A DNA stretch of 64,000 bases from Clostridium_AI sp964409685 (lineage in GTDB: Bacteria; Bacillota; Clostridia; Lachnospirales; Lachnospiraceae), in assembly GCA_964409685.1 (NCBI GenBank), contig CAYPEJ010000011.1:1-64000 (forward strand). The letters run 5' to 3'. Positions 9,229-17,635 of this stretch are shown here, in pieces (position 1 is the stretch's first letter; each line of letters opens with the position of its first letter). The notes beneath the pieces were generated by a model, which saw only the letters and a list, made by a program, of their open reading frames with translations, was not told where the DNA came from and searched no databases. Position numbers and translations under genes: made by a program.

Positions 9229-10494
9229 ATGATACTAATTAAAAATGGAACACTGGTTCATCCGGAACGTAATGAATTAGAAAAGAAAGATATTGTAATA
9301 GAGGACGGAATCGTAAAAGAAATCGGACAAGGATTTGACGAGTCTGATTTTGAGCAGGTAATTGACGCGGAGCATATGATGGTAGCACCTGGACTAATCG
9401 ATGTACACGTTCATTTCCGCGATCCTGGTTTTGAATACAAAGAGGACACCATCACAGGAGCCAATGCGGCAAAACGAGGTGGATTTACAACAATCATTAC
9501 TATGGCAAATACAAAGCCTGCAGTTGACAATGTGGAAACGTTAGAATATTTAATTCAAAAGGGAAAAGAAACAGGCATTCATGTGTTACCAAGTGGAACT
9601 ATTACGATGGGCTTAAAAGGCGAAACATTGGCACCGATGGAAGAGTTAAAAGAACATGGTGCGATTGGATTTACCGATGATGGAATTCCTATTTTAAGCG
9701 AAGAATTAGTATTGGAAGCAATGCGTGAAGCAAAGCGATTGAATGTGCCACTTAGTTTTCATGAAGAAGACTCTAAATTTATCGAGTTAAGCGGAGTGAA
9801 CAAAGGTCGTATTTCAGATGAAATGGGATTAGGTGGTGCACCTGCCATTGCAGAAGATGTACTTGTAGCAAGAGACGGTTTATTTGCATTAGAAACAGGT
9901 TGTACGGTAAATATCCAGCATATTAGTTCCAAGCGTGCGGTACAGTTAGTTCGTACATATAAAGAGATGGGGGCAAATCTTTATGCAGAAGCAACACCAC
10001 ATCACTTTAGTTTAGACGAGACAGCCGTATTGAAACATGGAACACTTGCCAAGATGAATCCTCCACTTCGTACATTAGAAGACCAAGCGGCGATTATTGA
10101 AGGGTTAAAAGATGGTACTATTGATATAATCGCAACGGATCATGCACCTCATGCGGAAGAAGAAAAACAAAGACCATTTGAGAAAGCGCCAAGTGGAATC
10201 ATTGGTTTAGAAACAGCATTGTCATTAGGAATTACCAACTTAGTGAAGAAAGGTCATTTAACGATACCAGAGCTCATTGCTAAGATGACATGCAACCCTG
10301 CAAAATTATATAAACTAGATTCGGGTACGATTGCAGTTGGGAAATGTGCAGATTTGGTATTATTTAATCCAGATGAAGAGTGGACAGTGGATAAGTTTGT
10401 ATCTAAGTCATGCAATTCACCATTCTTAGGGGAGACATTATTTGGTAAAGTTCATATGACAATATGTTGTGGAAAGATTGTATATGAAGGCTAA
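9229..10494 (+). CDS. pyrC: Dihydroorotase
   Basis: Third step of pyrimidine synthesis: reversible cyclisation of carbamoyl-aspartate to dihydroorotate. The 421-residue protein is a class I amidohydrolase. DVHVHFRDPGFEYKED carries the zinc-binding HxH and substrate residues, NIQHISS and ATPHHFSLDE hold metal histidines, and ATDHAPHAEEEK holds the catalytic Asp. The PGLID and GTI..GKCADL segments of the small beta domain are also present. Start supported by AAAGGAGGCTGCTT. It stands alone, not in a pyr operon, between two terminators. Confidence 0.96.
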   Translation: MILIKNGTLVHPERNELEKKDIVIEDGIVKEIGQGFDESDFEQVIDAEHMMVAPGLIDVHVHFRDPGFEYKEDTITGANAAKRGGFTTIITMANTKPAVDNVETLEYLIQKGKETGIHVLPSGTITMGLKGETLAPMEELKEHGAIGFTDDGIPILSEELVLEAMREAKRLNVPLSFHEEDSKFIELSGVNKGRISDEMGLGGAPAIAEDVLVARDGLFALETGCTVNIQHISSKRAVQLVRTYKEMGANLYAEATPHHFSLDETAVLKHGTLAKMNPPLRTLEDQAAIIEGLKDGTIDIIATDHAPHAEEEKQRPFEKAPSGIIGLETALSLGITNLVKKGHLTIPELIAKMTCNPAKLYKLDSGTIAVGKCADLVLFNPDEEWTVDKFVSKSCNSPFLGETLFGKVHMTICCGKIVYEG

Positions 10495-10520
10495 GATTAA
10501 TAGGTAGCAAAAGCAAAAAC

Positions 10521-10576
10521 GGTAGACGATTTTACTCATAAGCTTATGAATTGAGTAAAGTGTCTACCATTTTTTA
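10521..10576 (+). terminator. Terminator of pyrC
   Basis: A long interrupted stem (GGTAGAC ... TTTACTCA pairing with TGAGTAAA ... GTCTACC) is followed by a T-run at 10570-10575. Confidence 0.85.
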
Positions 10577-10650
10577 TTTCACCATTGCGACATAGTGTGC
10601 AATTTTATACTTTAAATTGTGAAATAGTTGTGAAAAGCGACGATTTCAAG

Positions 10651-10679
10651 TTGTAATGATTTGACCTTATTGGTATAAT
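10651..10679 (+). promoter_or_regulatory. Sigma-A type promoter for the lipoprotein gene
   Basis: TTGTAA at 10651-10656, 17-bp spacer, TATAAT at 10674-10679, about 50 bp before the start codon. Confidence 0.65.
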
Positions 10680-10728
10680 ATTGTTGATATTTAAGTGAAG
10701 GATTTATAATCCAAGGGGGTTAACTAAA

Positions 10729-12540
10729 ATGAAAATTAAACAAAAACTAATGATACTCATGTGTATTAGTGCGTTATTTTTAAGCGCATGCAATAACTCG
10801 TCTATGACATCGAAAGAGGAAGAGGATGATGTTTTATCTACGCAAGCAACCGTTACACAGGAGGTAACAAGTCTTACAGAATTAACAAATGATAGCTTTG
10901 ACGAAGTGGATTTATATGGGGACTGGAGCAAAGCGAAGGCCACTGATATTGTTATGAGTGATACAGACATTACCACCAAAGGAACAGAGGCAGAAAGTAT
11001 TAAGATTGAAGGAACTACAGTAACTATCACAAAAGGCGGTCTTTATGATTTTTCAGGTTCATGTGCAGATGGTGCCATTATCGTAGACTCTGAAGATAGT
11101 GAAAATGTTCGATTAGTATTTAATGGCTTATCTTTAACAAATAAAAAGGGTTGTGCTCTTTACATAAAAAAATCTGCAAAGACAGTTCTTACTGCATCAG
11201 GTAAAAGTTCCAATGTATTAACAGATGGAAGTGATTATACAGAAGCAGAAGAAGGTGTAAATGCAGTTATTTTTTCATTAGGTGATCTTACATTTAATGG
11301 AGAAGGACAATTTATTATCAATGGAAATTACCAAGATGGTATTTCATGTGGTGGAAATTTAAAGATTACATCTGGAACAATGAATATTCAAAGTACAGAT
11401 GATGGTATTGTAGCCAATACAGGTCTTTCCATTAAAAATGGTTCCTTTAACATCCAATGCCCAGGAAATGCTATGAAGACAACAAGTGTAGAAGAAGGGC
11501 AAGGATTTGTTGGAATTGAAAGTGGTAATTATACGCTTACTACAGCTGTTGATGCGGTAAATGCAACGGATTCCATTTACATTTTAAATGGAAGTTTTAC
11601 AATGATTACAGGTAATGGAAGCACCGTGGAAAGTACAGCGACAGGCTGGGGGAACTTTGGAGATGGCGACCAGACAGCAAAGGGGCTAAAAGCAGGTGGT
11701 TCTGTCGAGATTTATGGTGGATTACTTAACCTTGATACAGCAGATGATGCAATTTATGCCAATGAAAATGTACATGTTAATACAGGTTGCTTAAATATTT
11801 CATCAGGAGATGACGGAATCGTAGCAGCTGAAAGTTTAACTGTTAATGGTGGAAGTATTATCGTTTCAAAAGCCTATGTAGGTTTTGAAGCAAATGCAGT
11901 TGCATTAAATAGTGGATATGTGGACATTACCAGTGTAAACGATGGCGTGAATGTAGCTGGTGGTGCAAGTGGTTCTGCATCAGAAGCGCGTGCAGGTAAA
12001 AATGAATTAGAACGAAGTGGTAGTGGTGAATTTACAATTAAAGATACTTGTATCAATGTAAAGGCAGATGCAGATGCAGTTGATATTGCAGGAAACATTT
12101 GCATAGAGAGTGGATCGATTAATGTGAGAAGTGCAAATGATGCTGGATTAAAGAGTATTGCATGCACAGGTGAATATACAGTTCATGGTGGTGTTGTAAC
12201 AGTTGTTGGAAATGAAAGCGAGATGACTTTACCAAGTGAAGCATCCCAACAAGGTTCAGTCTATCTTGAATATTCAGAACCACAAGCAGAAAATGATATT
12301 ATCTGTATTATGGACAAGGATGATAATGTGGTAACATGTTTTGCACCATCAGCACCTTACCAAAAAGTACTTATTTCAAAAACAGCATTTGAAAAAGGCG
12401 AAAAATATACATGGTACCATGCAACAGCATCCGATAGTTCTGCTGTAGTATTCGGTGAAGTCGGACAGAATGGATATGTATTAGGTGAAAAAATTGCTGA
12501 ATTTAAAGTGGAAGATGGTATCACAAAAGTAAATAGTTAA
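10729..12540 (+). CDS. Secreted lipoprotein with carbohydrate-binding (Cthe_2159-type) beta-helix domain
   Basis: The first 22 residues form a lipoprotein signal ending LFLSAC, so Cys at about residue 21 would be lipidated and the protein anchored outside the membrane. The rest (603 residues in all) is a run of short repeating units such as TSGTMNIQSTDDGIVAN, GLLNLDTADDAIYAN and SGDDGIVAAE. This is the pattern of right-handed beta-helices in the PF14262 (Cthe_2159) family, which binds cellulose or pectic polymers. The repeated DDGI/DDAI turns probably bind calcium. Function as a polysaccharide-binding surface protein is inferred from the family. Monocistronic with its own promoter and terminator. 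Confidence 0.8.
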   Translation: MKIKQKLMILMCISALFLSACNNSSMTSKEEEDDVLSTQATVTQEVTSLTELTNDSFDEVDLYGDWSKAKATDIVMSDTDITTKGTEAESIKIEGTTVTITKGGLYDFSGSCADGAIIVDSEDSENVRLVFNGLSLTNKKGCALYIKKSAKTVLTASGKSSNVLTDGSDYTEAEEGVNAVIFSLGDLTFNGEGQFIINGNYQDGISCGGNLKITSGTMNIQSTDDGIVANTGLSIKNGSFNIQCPGNAMKTTSVEEGQGFVGIESGNYTLTTAVDAVNATDSIYILNGSFTMITGNGSTVESTATGWGNFGDGDQTAKGLKAGGSVEIYGGLLNLDTADDAIYANENVHVNTGCLNISSGDDGIVAAESLTVNGGSIIVSKAYVGFEANAVALNSGYVDITSVNDGVNVAGGASGSASEARAGKNELERSGSGEFTIKDTCINVKADADAVDIAGNICIESGSINVRSANDAGLKSIACTGEYTVHGGVVTVVGNESEMTLPSEASQQGSVYLEYSEPQAENDIICIMDKDDNVVTCFAPSAPYQKVLISKTAFEKGEKYTWYHATASDSSAVVFGEVGQNGYVLGEKIAEFKVEDGITKVNS

Positions 12541-12566
12541 AATGAATGAAAAATGAAACAAAAAGA

Positions 12567-12604
12567 GAAGGCTTTTGGTAATAATGCAAAGGCCTTCTTT
12601 TTTG
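12567..12604 (+). terminator. Terminator of the lipoprotein gene
   Basis: GAAGGCTTTTG pairs with CAAAGGCCTTC across a 9-nt loop, followed by a T-run. Confidence 0.85.
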
Positions 12605-12642
12605 TGTGAAATAACGGATACCGAATTTGTTATTATAAGTAA

Positions 12643-13185
12643 TTAATAATATGTCTCGTGAATCAATCCAAAGCTTTTCGTAGTGGAATCTTGAAACAAA
12701 GGTACTCTCGGCGGAAGAAAAGTAAAAAGTATAAACAATAAGAACAAAACTACAAAAATAGTAAAACCAATTATATTATTTTGGGGAAAAGTATTATTTT
12801 TTATAAAGTGGTAGCATAGAATATAACTAACAGCAAGACAAGTAACATAAATGAAAATATCTATGATTGAAGTTTTGATACCAAATGCACCATGTATTGT
12901 ATAGTAGGAACTAATGGAAAGAATAATTCCTATTACAATAGAAATGGCACTTGCAAATAAAATTTTTTTACTATTCCTTTTTGAAAAGAAGTGTAGTATA
13001 ATGGTGAACGGCAAGTATGGGAAAAATAGTAGTTTCATCTGTTCCCATGGACTTTCATTTATTGGCGTGATTAAGCCAACAACTCTATTGTAATGACTCA
13101 ACTCATAGATAAAGTACAAAAAAATTCCAATACATAATGATAATAAGTAAGCTACATATACTGTTTTTTTAAACTTAATGGTCAT
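12643..13185 (-). CDS. Small integral membrane protein, DUF6512-like
   Basis: The 180-residue protein has about five hydrophobic segments (residues about 8-28, 50-66, 75-95, 105-125, 135-158). A short loop, LITPINESPWEQMKLLFFPY, resembles the P-x-NES-W-E-x-x-K signature I associate with DUF6512. No enzymatic residues stand out and the function is unknown. Start supported by AAAAAGGAG. It is convergent with the preceding lipoprotein gene and stands alone. Confidence 0.6.
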   Translation of the reverse strand: MTIKFKKTVYVAYLLSLCIGIFLYFIYELSHYNRVVGLITPINESPWEQMKLLFFPYLPFTIILHFFSKRNSKKILFASAISIVIGIILSISSYYTIHGAFGIKTSIIDIFIYVTCLAVSYILCYHFIKNNTFPQNNIIGFTIFVVLFLLFILFTFLPPRVPLFQDSTTKSFGLIHETYY

Positions 13186-13350
13186 AAGCTGGCTCCTTTT
13201 TGGTTGTCTATGCTATTAAGTGTATAAATTTGTCTCTGAAATTATACATATTTTCAGTGTTTCTTAAGTTTTGCTTCATCAACTAATTCATGAAGCATTT
13301 ATTTCTGTGAATTAGCATGAAATACACATATCATAAGGGGAGGTGAGATT

Positions 13351-13581
13351 ATGGAAAAGATACAAGTTCTTTTGAATTCAGTTGATAAGGTAAGAGAATT
13401 TAGTATGATCGCAAGCGGAGTAGATTGTAATTTTGACTTAAAATCTGGACGTTACATAATTGACGGAAAATCCATAATGGGAATATTTAGCCTAGATTTA
13501 TCTCAACCACTAGAATTAGTAGGTACCAACGAGAATGATAGAGCTGAAATCGTAGATGCATTCCAGAGCTTTATTTACTAA
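13351..13581 (+). CDS. HPr-like protein lacking the phosphorylatable histidine
   Basis: The 76 residues align by eye with HPr. The segment SGRYIIDGKSIMGIFSLDLSQPLEL matches the HPr region around regulatory Ser46 (KSIMG). The N-terminal segment that should carry NGxHARPA and His15 reads NSVDKVREFSMIASG instead, and the whole protein has no histidine. It cannot act as a normal phosphocarrier. It may be a Crh-like regulator or a protein that borrowed the fold. Start supported by GGGGAGGTGAGATT. Single gene. Confidence 0.8.
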   Translation: MEKIQVLLNSVDKVREFSMIASGVDCNFDLKSGRYIIDGKSIMGIFSLDLSQPLELVGTNENDRAEIVDAFQSFIY

Positions 13582-13670
13582 TATGCTTTGGATTCATATG
13601 ATAGGAAATGGATGAGGATTCCATAAAAGTATCCAAAAAATTCGCAATAAGAGGGAGTTATATAGAAAAA

Positions 13671-13720
13671 GTGAGATTACTTCTTTTGTTTAATGCACAC
13701 GGAAGTAGTTTCACCTTTTT
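13671..13720 (+). terminator. Terminator downstream of the HPr-like gene
   Basis: GTGAGATTACTTC (13671-13683) pairs along all 13 positions with GAAGTAGTTTCAC (13702-13714), allowing G-U pairs, followed by CCTTTTT. Confidence 0.6.
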
Positions 13721-13727
13721 CATTTTA

Positions 13728-13756
13728 TTGTATAATAAAATGTTTTGTTGTATAAT
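13728..13756 (+). promoter_or_regulatory. Promoter of the cysteine hydrolase / MYG1 genes
   Basis: TTGTAT (13728-13733), 17-bp spacer, TATAAT (13751-13756). The -35 lies within a first copy of TTGTATAATAAA, which recurs 21 bp later, so either TATAAT could serve as a -10. Confidence 0.6.
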
Positions 13757-13795
13757 AAAGACTAGATAAATTGGAAAAAGAGTGGAGGATTCAGG

Positions 13796-14323
13796 ATGTC
13801 ATCAATACTTGTAGTAGTAGATATGCAAAATGATTTTGTAACTGGAGTTCTCGGAACCAAAGAGGCAGTTTCCATCGTCCCAAATGTAGTGGAAAAGATA
13901 AAAAGTTATAAGGGAAAAATAATTTACACAAGGGACACGCATAATAAGTGGTACATGGAAACACAGGAAGGAAAGAATCTTCCGATAGAGCATTGTATTG
14001 AACATACAAATGGGTGGGAACTGATTCCAGAGTTAATAGGACTTCAAGAAGAAATGGAGAGTCAAGTATTTAATAAACCTACATTTGGTTCCACCAATTT
14101 AGCAGAGTACTTGAAAGGTTTGTCTTCTGTAGAAACGATAGAAGAGATTGAATTAATCGGTGTATGCACAGATATTTGTGTCATATCCAATGCCATGTTA
14201 ATTAAGGCATTTTTACCAGAAGTGAAGATTGCAGTAGATGAAAGTTGTTGTGCAGGGGTTACTCCTGAAGGTCATAAAAATGCCCTACAATCTATGCGTA
14301 CATGCCAGATAGAGATTCGATAA
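13796..14323 (+). CDS. Isochorismatase-family cysteine hydrolase (nicotinamidase-like)
   Basis: The 175-residue protein carries the family triad: Asp in VVVDMQNDF near residue 9, Lys in FNKPTFGS, and Cys in GVCTDICVISNAM. YTRDTH is the metal-binding stretch of nicotinamidases. Conversion of nicotinamide to nicotinate (NAD salvage) is the likeliest reaction, but the family also hydrolyses other amides. Start supported by GGAGGATTCAGG. The MYG1 gene follows after 64 bp and is probably co-transcribed. Confidence 0.82.
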   Translation: MSSILVVVDMQNDFVTGVLGTKEAVSIVPNVVEKIKSYKGKIIYTRDTHNKWYMETQEGKNLPIEHCIEHTNGWELIPELIGLQEEMESQVFNKPTFGSTNLAEYLKGLSSVETIEEIELIGVCTDICVISNAMLIKAFLPEVKIAVDESCCAGVTPEGHKNALQSMRTCQIEIR

Positions 14324-14387
14324 TAGAAAAGTGAGAAGCAGGCTTTTAGGAAAAGCAAGCTTTCGGATAGAAGTAGCAAGGAGTATT

Positions 14388-15230
14388 ATGAAAATGAAAA
14401 AGTATATAGATATTGAAAAAGGATTTACTCATAGTGGAAAGTTTCATGCAGATGATGTGTTTTCAGCAGCATTACTGACTATTTTAAATCCTGATATCAA
14501 GATTGAAAGAGGGTTCCAAGTTCCAGAAGATTTTGATGGAATTGTATTTGATATAGGTTTTGGAGAATTTGATCATCACCAACAAGACCGTGAGGTAAGA
14601 GATAATAAGATTCCTTACGCGGCATTTGGTCTTCTTTGGAGAAAGTATGGAAGTCTTCTTGTTGGGGAAGAGGAAGCAAAACGATTTGATGAAAAGTTTA
14701 TTCAAAGCTTAGATATGAATGACAATACTGGTTCAGAAAATGAAATTGCCGATGTGATATCCGTTTTTAATCCACCTTGGGATTGGGCAGTATCTTCAGA
14801 TAAAGCTTTTGAAGAAGCAAAAGAGTTAGCCTATAAAATTTTAGTGAAGGAAATCGAACATATTAAAAGTATTAACAGAGCAGAAGAGTTAGTAACTAAG
14901 GCATTAAAGGGTTTAGAAGATGGGATCTTAGTGCTTCCACGTTCTGCTCCTTGGAAGAAGTTTGTGAAAGAAAAAGAAGTGAATTTCGTAATTTATCCAT
15001 CTAATCGTGGAGGATACTGTGCACAAGCAGTTCAAAAGGATGACAAGCCAAATGAATTAAAGATTCCATTTCCTGCAAACTGGCGTGGTGTAGAAAAAGA
15101 ATTAATTGGTTCTGTAAGTGGTGTAGAAACCTTACAGTTTTGCCATAATAGTGGTTTCTTAATTTCAGCCTTAACACTAGAAGACATTATTAAGGCATGT
15201 AAGATTACAGCAGAATTAGCGAATGAATAA
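14388..15230 (+). CDS. MYG1-family DHH-type hydrolase
   Basis: The family is named after eukaryotic MYG1, a 3'-5' RNA exonuclease, and has a DHH-like fold. The 280-residue protein shows THSGKFHADDVFSAALL near the start (metal-binding HxDD), FDIGFGEFDHHQQ (the DHH-type box) and a C-terminal half with NRGGYCAQAV and FCHNSGFL. The start at 14388 is chosen because AAGGAG lies 4 nt upstream; an in-frame start at 14331 would add 19 residues without family resemblance. The bacterial role is not established. Confidence 0.85.
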   Translation: MKMKKYIDIEKGFTHSGKFHADDVFSAALLTILNPDIKIERGFQVPEDFDGIVFDIGFGEFDHHQQDREVRDNKIPYAAFGLLWRKYGSLLVGEEEAKRFDEKFIQSLDMNDNTGSENEIADVISVFNPPWDWAVSSDKAFEEAKELAYKILVKEIEHIKSINRAEELVTKALKGLEDGILVLPRSAPWKKFVKEKEVNFVIYPSNRGGYCAQAVQKDDKPNELKIPFPANWRGVEKELIGSVSGVETLQFCHNSGFLISALTLEDIIKACKITAELANE

Positions 15231-15234
15231 TGAA

Positions 15235-15288
15235 AAAATGAGATTAAAAGCAAAATGTGAGGAAATGCTTTTAATCTCATTTTTTTTC
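15235..15288 (+). terminator. Terminator of the MYG1 gene
   Basis: AATGAGATTAAAAGCA pairs with TGCTTTTAATCTCATT and is followed by eight T. Confidence 0.9.
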
Positions 15289-15357
15289 ACAAATATCTTT
15301 CTTAATGTGATAAAATTTGCTATGATATAGGTAATACATAAGAAATGGAGAAGGATC

Positions 15358-15759
15358 ATGAAAAAACTACTGATACAGATACTGAAGTTTGGCATAGTTG
15401 GTGGAATCGCATTTGTTGTGGATTATGCAATTATGGTTTTTCTTACAGAAGTTTTTGGGATACCATATTTAATTTCTTCTTTTATATCTTTTTGTGTTTC
15501 GGTGGTGGTAAATTATCTGCTTAGTATGCGCTATGTATTTGTAAGTAGAGATGACATTAAGAAACGAACAGAATTTATATCATTTTTAATATTAAGTGTA
15601 ATCGGTTTGGGAATTAATGAATTGGTTATGTACTTAGTTGCAGATGTTATGATTGGCGATAAGATGAAACGAGCATACTTAGTGGCCAAACTAGTTGCAA
15701 CATTTGTAGTTATGGTATGGAATTTTGTTACCAGAAAAATATTTTTGGAGAAAAAATAA
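15358..15759 (+). CDS. GtrA-family membrane protein
   Basis: The 133-residue protein has four hydrophobic helices and starts LKFGIVGGIAFVVDYAIMVFL, the usual GtrA opening, then VVNYLLSMRYVF and a C-terminal WNFVTRKIFLEKK. GtrA proteins are thought to move lipid-linked sugars across the membrane for surface glycan modification. No glycosyltransferase is adjacent, so the substrate cannot be guessed. Start follows GAGAAGGATC. Bounded by a terminator at 15804. Confidence 0.85.
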   Translation: MKKLLIQILKFGIVGGIAFVVDYAIMVFLTEVFGIPYLISSFISFCVSVVVNYLLSMRYVFVSRDDIKKRTEFISFLILSVIGLGINELVMYLVADVMIGDKMKRAYLVAKLVATFVVMVWNFVTRKIFLEKK

Positions 15760-15803
15760 TTTGAACCAATAAAGGAAACAACAGGTGAAACATTACGAAA
15801 GAG

Positions 15804-15836
15804 AAAGACCTTAGTCTAAATAGGATAAGGTCTTTT
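15804..15836 (+). terminator. Terminator of the gtrA-like gene
   Basis: AAAGACCTTA pairs with TAAGGTCTTT; the 3' arm itself ends in a short T-run. Confidence 0.7.
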
Positions 15837-15874
15837 GCGTTCTAATTCGAATATAATTAAGATAGGAGACTGTT

Positions 15875-16465
15875 ATGAAAATAGTAGATCGATTAGTAGT
15901 AAAGCTGATAGAGGATGGAGCTATCGAAGAAGAGGATAGAGAAATCTATGAATATGGGTTTCATAATGGAATTATCATGCTGGTAAATATAGTATTAACC
16001 GTATTAATTGGTGTTTGTATGAAAATGTTTGTAGAATCTATTTTATTTATGATTTCCTACATACCGATTCGAACCTATGCTGGTGGAATTCATGCTAAGA
16101 CGCAGTTACGATGTTTTATTTATTCCAATTTACTCGTAGTAGTTATTCTTGCGTGTGCGAATATATTGTCATCTAATCTATTGGTTTTAGTAGTGTTAGG
16201 AGTTATTGCAGCAGGAATTATTATTTGTTTGGCACCAGTAGAAGATCAGAATAAACCTTTAGATGACGAAGAAGTAAGAGTGTATGGTAAAAAAGCTAGG
16301 AGAATTTTATTAGGTGATATTGTTTTAGCGATAGTATTAGGTTTGGTGTCGTTTGAACATGGCACTGCAACTGTCATTGTCTCTGTATTTACACTATCCA
16401 TCTGTTTGGTGTTAGGATATGTGAAAAACTATTTTATTAAAAGAAAAGCAGGAGAGGTGCATTAA
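15875..16465 (+). CDS. agrB: AgrB-family membrane peptidase (autoinducer processing)
   Basis: AgrB cleaves and cyclises AgrD into a thiolactone or lactone signal peptide. The 196-residue protein contains the active-site block RTYAGGIHAKTQLRCFIYS, with the catalytic His and Cys seven residues apart, and about five hydrophobic segments. The start follows GATAGGAGACTGTT. The usual partners are missing: no agrC or agrA follows, and no intact agrD-like ORF is seen in the 270 bp downstream (see 16466-16562). It may process a peptide made elsewhere. Confidence 0.88.
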   Translation: MKIVDRLVVKLIEDGAIEEEDREIYEYGFHNGIIMLVNIVLTVLIGVCMKMFVESILFMISYIPIRTYAGGIHAKTQLRCFIYSNLLVVVILACANILSSNLLVLVVLGVIAAGIIICLAPVEDQNKPLDDEEVRVYGKKARRILLGDIVLAIVLGLVSFEHGTATVIVSVFTLSICLVLGYVKNYFIKRKAGEVH

Positions 16466-16562
16466 CGTACGGAGCAAAATAGGCGGATGTAGTTGCTATT
16501 TTTGTCAGGAAGAATTATAAAAGAAATAGTTGAAAATGAGTATGATGAACAAGTAGATAGCT
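16466..16562 (+). other. Possible agrD remnant or very short agrD-like peptide
   Basis: Directly after agrB, in another frame, a short stretch reads VRSKIGGCSCYFCQEEL and then stops. Its cysteines and the terminal QEEL faintly resemble the autoinducer core and charged tail of clostridial AgrD. It has no ATG, GTG or TTG. The only codon placed after the AGGAGAGG ribosome binding site is ATT at the agrB stop. It could be a decayed agrD or chance. Nothing else is seen here before the terminator. Confidence 0.2.
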
Positions 16563-16609
16563 GAATTACAGATGAGCGGGATAATTTCATTTGTAATTCA
16601 GTTTTTTCT
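16563..16609 (+). terminator. Terminator of the agrB transcript
   Basis: CTGAATTACAGATGA pairs with TCATTTGTAATTCAG and six T follow. Confidence 0.88.
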
Positions 16610-16737
16610 TTATTCCAGTTATAACCAAGCTTATGGGGCTTGATTTTTGATAGTTCATCATGTAAAGTGAACTATTGAAAAAGTGTTAAGAATATTAAAC
16701 TTAATTGTTTTAACATAGAAAGGATTCATTGTAGATA

Positions 16738-17634
16738 ATGATAGATTTTAAAGAAATAGAGCTGAAAGATAAAGAGTGGGTAGATGAATGCTTGAAACAA
16801 GTAAAATTTCAAGGATGTGAGTACTCTTTTACTAGTAATTATATTTGGCGAGCTATCTACCAGCCAAAAATTGCCAAGGTAGAAGGAATGTATTGCTTAA
16901 GGTCAGAATATCAAGGAAGATATAGTTATTGTTATCCTGCGGGAAAGGGAGATGTAAAACGAGTAATTGTGCAATTACTAGAAGATGCGAAAGAGCAAGG
17001 AATCCCATTTCGTATGCATGGTATAACAGAAAACTTAATGGAGCAGTTGGAAGAATGGTTTCCGGGTTTATTTCAATTTGAGACTAATCGTGACGACAGT
17101 GATTATATTTACACAGTGGAAAAACTTAGTACATTAGCTGGAAAGAAGCTACATGGAAAGAGAAATCATATTAATCGTTTCAAAGATACCGATGACTGGG
17201 AATATTATGATGTTACATCAGAAAACGTACAAGAATGTATCGAGATGAATAAGGAATGGTTGGCGCGTTATGTAACTGAAGAAGATAAAGGGTTACAGGA
17301 TGAGGCAAAAGCCGTAAGTGAGATTTTAGAACACTTTGATGAACTGAAAGTAAAAGGTGGTATCTTAAAGCGCGAAGGAAAAGTGGTTGCGTATACCATA
17401 GGGGAACCGATTAATGATGACACATATGTAATTCATATTGAAAAAGCATTTTATGAGGTACAAGGCGCCTATCCTATGATAAATCAGCAATTCGTTCTTC
17501 GAAATTGTCAAGATTACAAGTACGTAAATCGAGAAGAAGATACAGGAGATGAAGGACTTCGAAAAGCAAAATTATCTTATTATCCAGATATTCTTTTAGA
17601 TAAATATGTAGCTACTTTGAAAGAGAGTGAATAA
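16738..17634 (+). CDS. DUF2156-family protein (GNAT-fold, lysyltransferase-like)
   Basis: The 298-residue protein belongs by eye to DUF2156, the domain that forms the soluble half of phosphatidylglycerol lysyltransferases but also occurs alone. Typical segments are FTSNYIWRA near the start, KLHGKRNHINRFK mid-protein and YKYVNREEDTGDEGLRKAKLSYYPD near the end. The last is the stretch that forms the acyl-tRNA site in related enzymes. No membrane part is present. Its substrate is unknown. The following acetyltransferase gene begins 1 bp after its stop, so they form an operon. Confidence 0.8.
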   Translation: MIDFKEIELKDKEWVDECLKQVKFQGCEYSFTSNYIWRAIYQPKIAKVEGMYCLRSEYQGRYSYCYPAGKGDVKRVIVQLLEDAKEQGIPFRMHGITENLMEQLEEWFPGLFQFETNRDDSDYIYTVEKLSTLAGKKLHGKRNHINRFKDTDDWEYYDVTSENVQECIEMNKEWLARYVTEEDKGLQDEAKAVSEILEHFDELKVKGGILKREGKVVAYTIGEPINDDTYVIHIEKAFYEVQGAYPMINQQFVLRNCQDYKYVNREEDTGDEGLRKAKLSYYPDILLDKYVATLKESE

Positions 17635-17635
17635 C

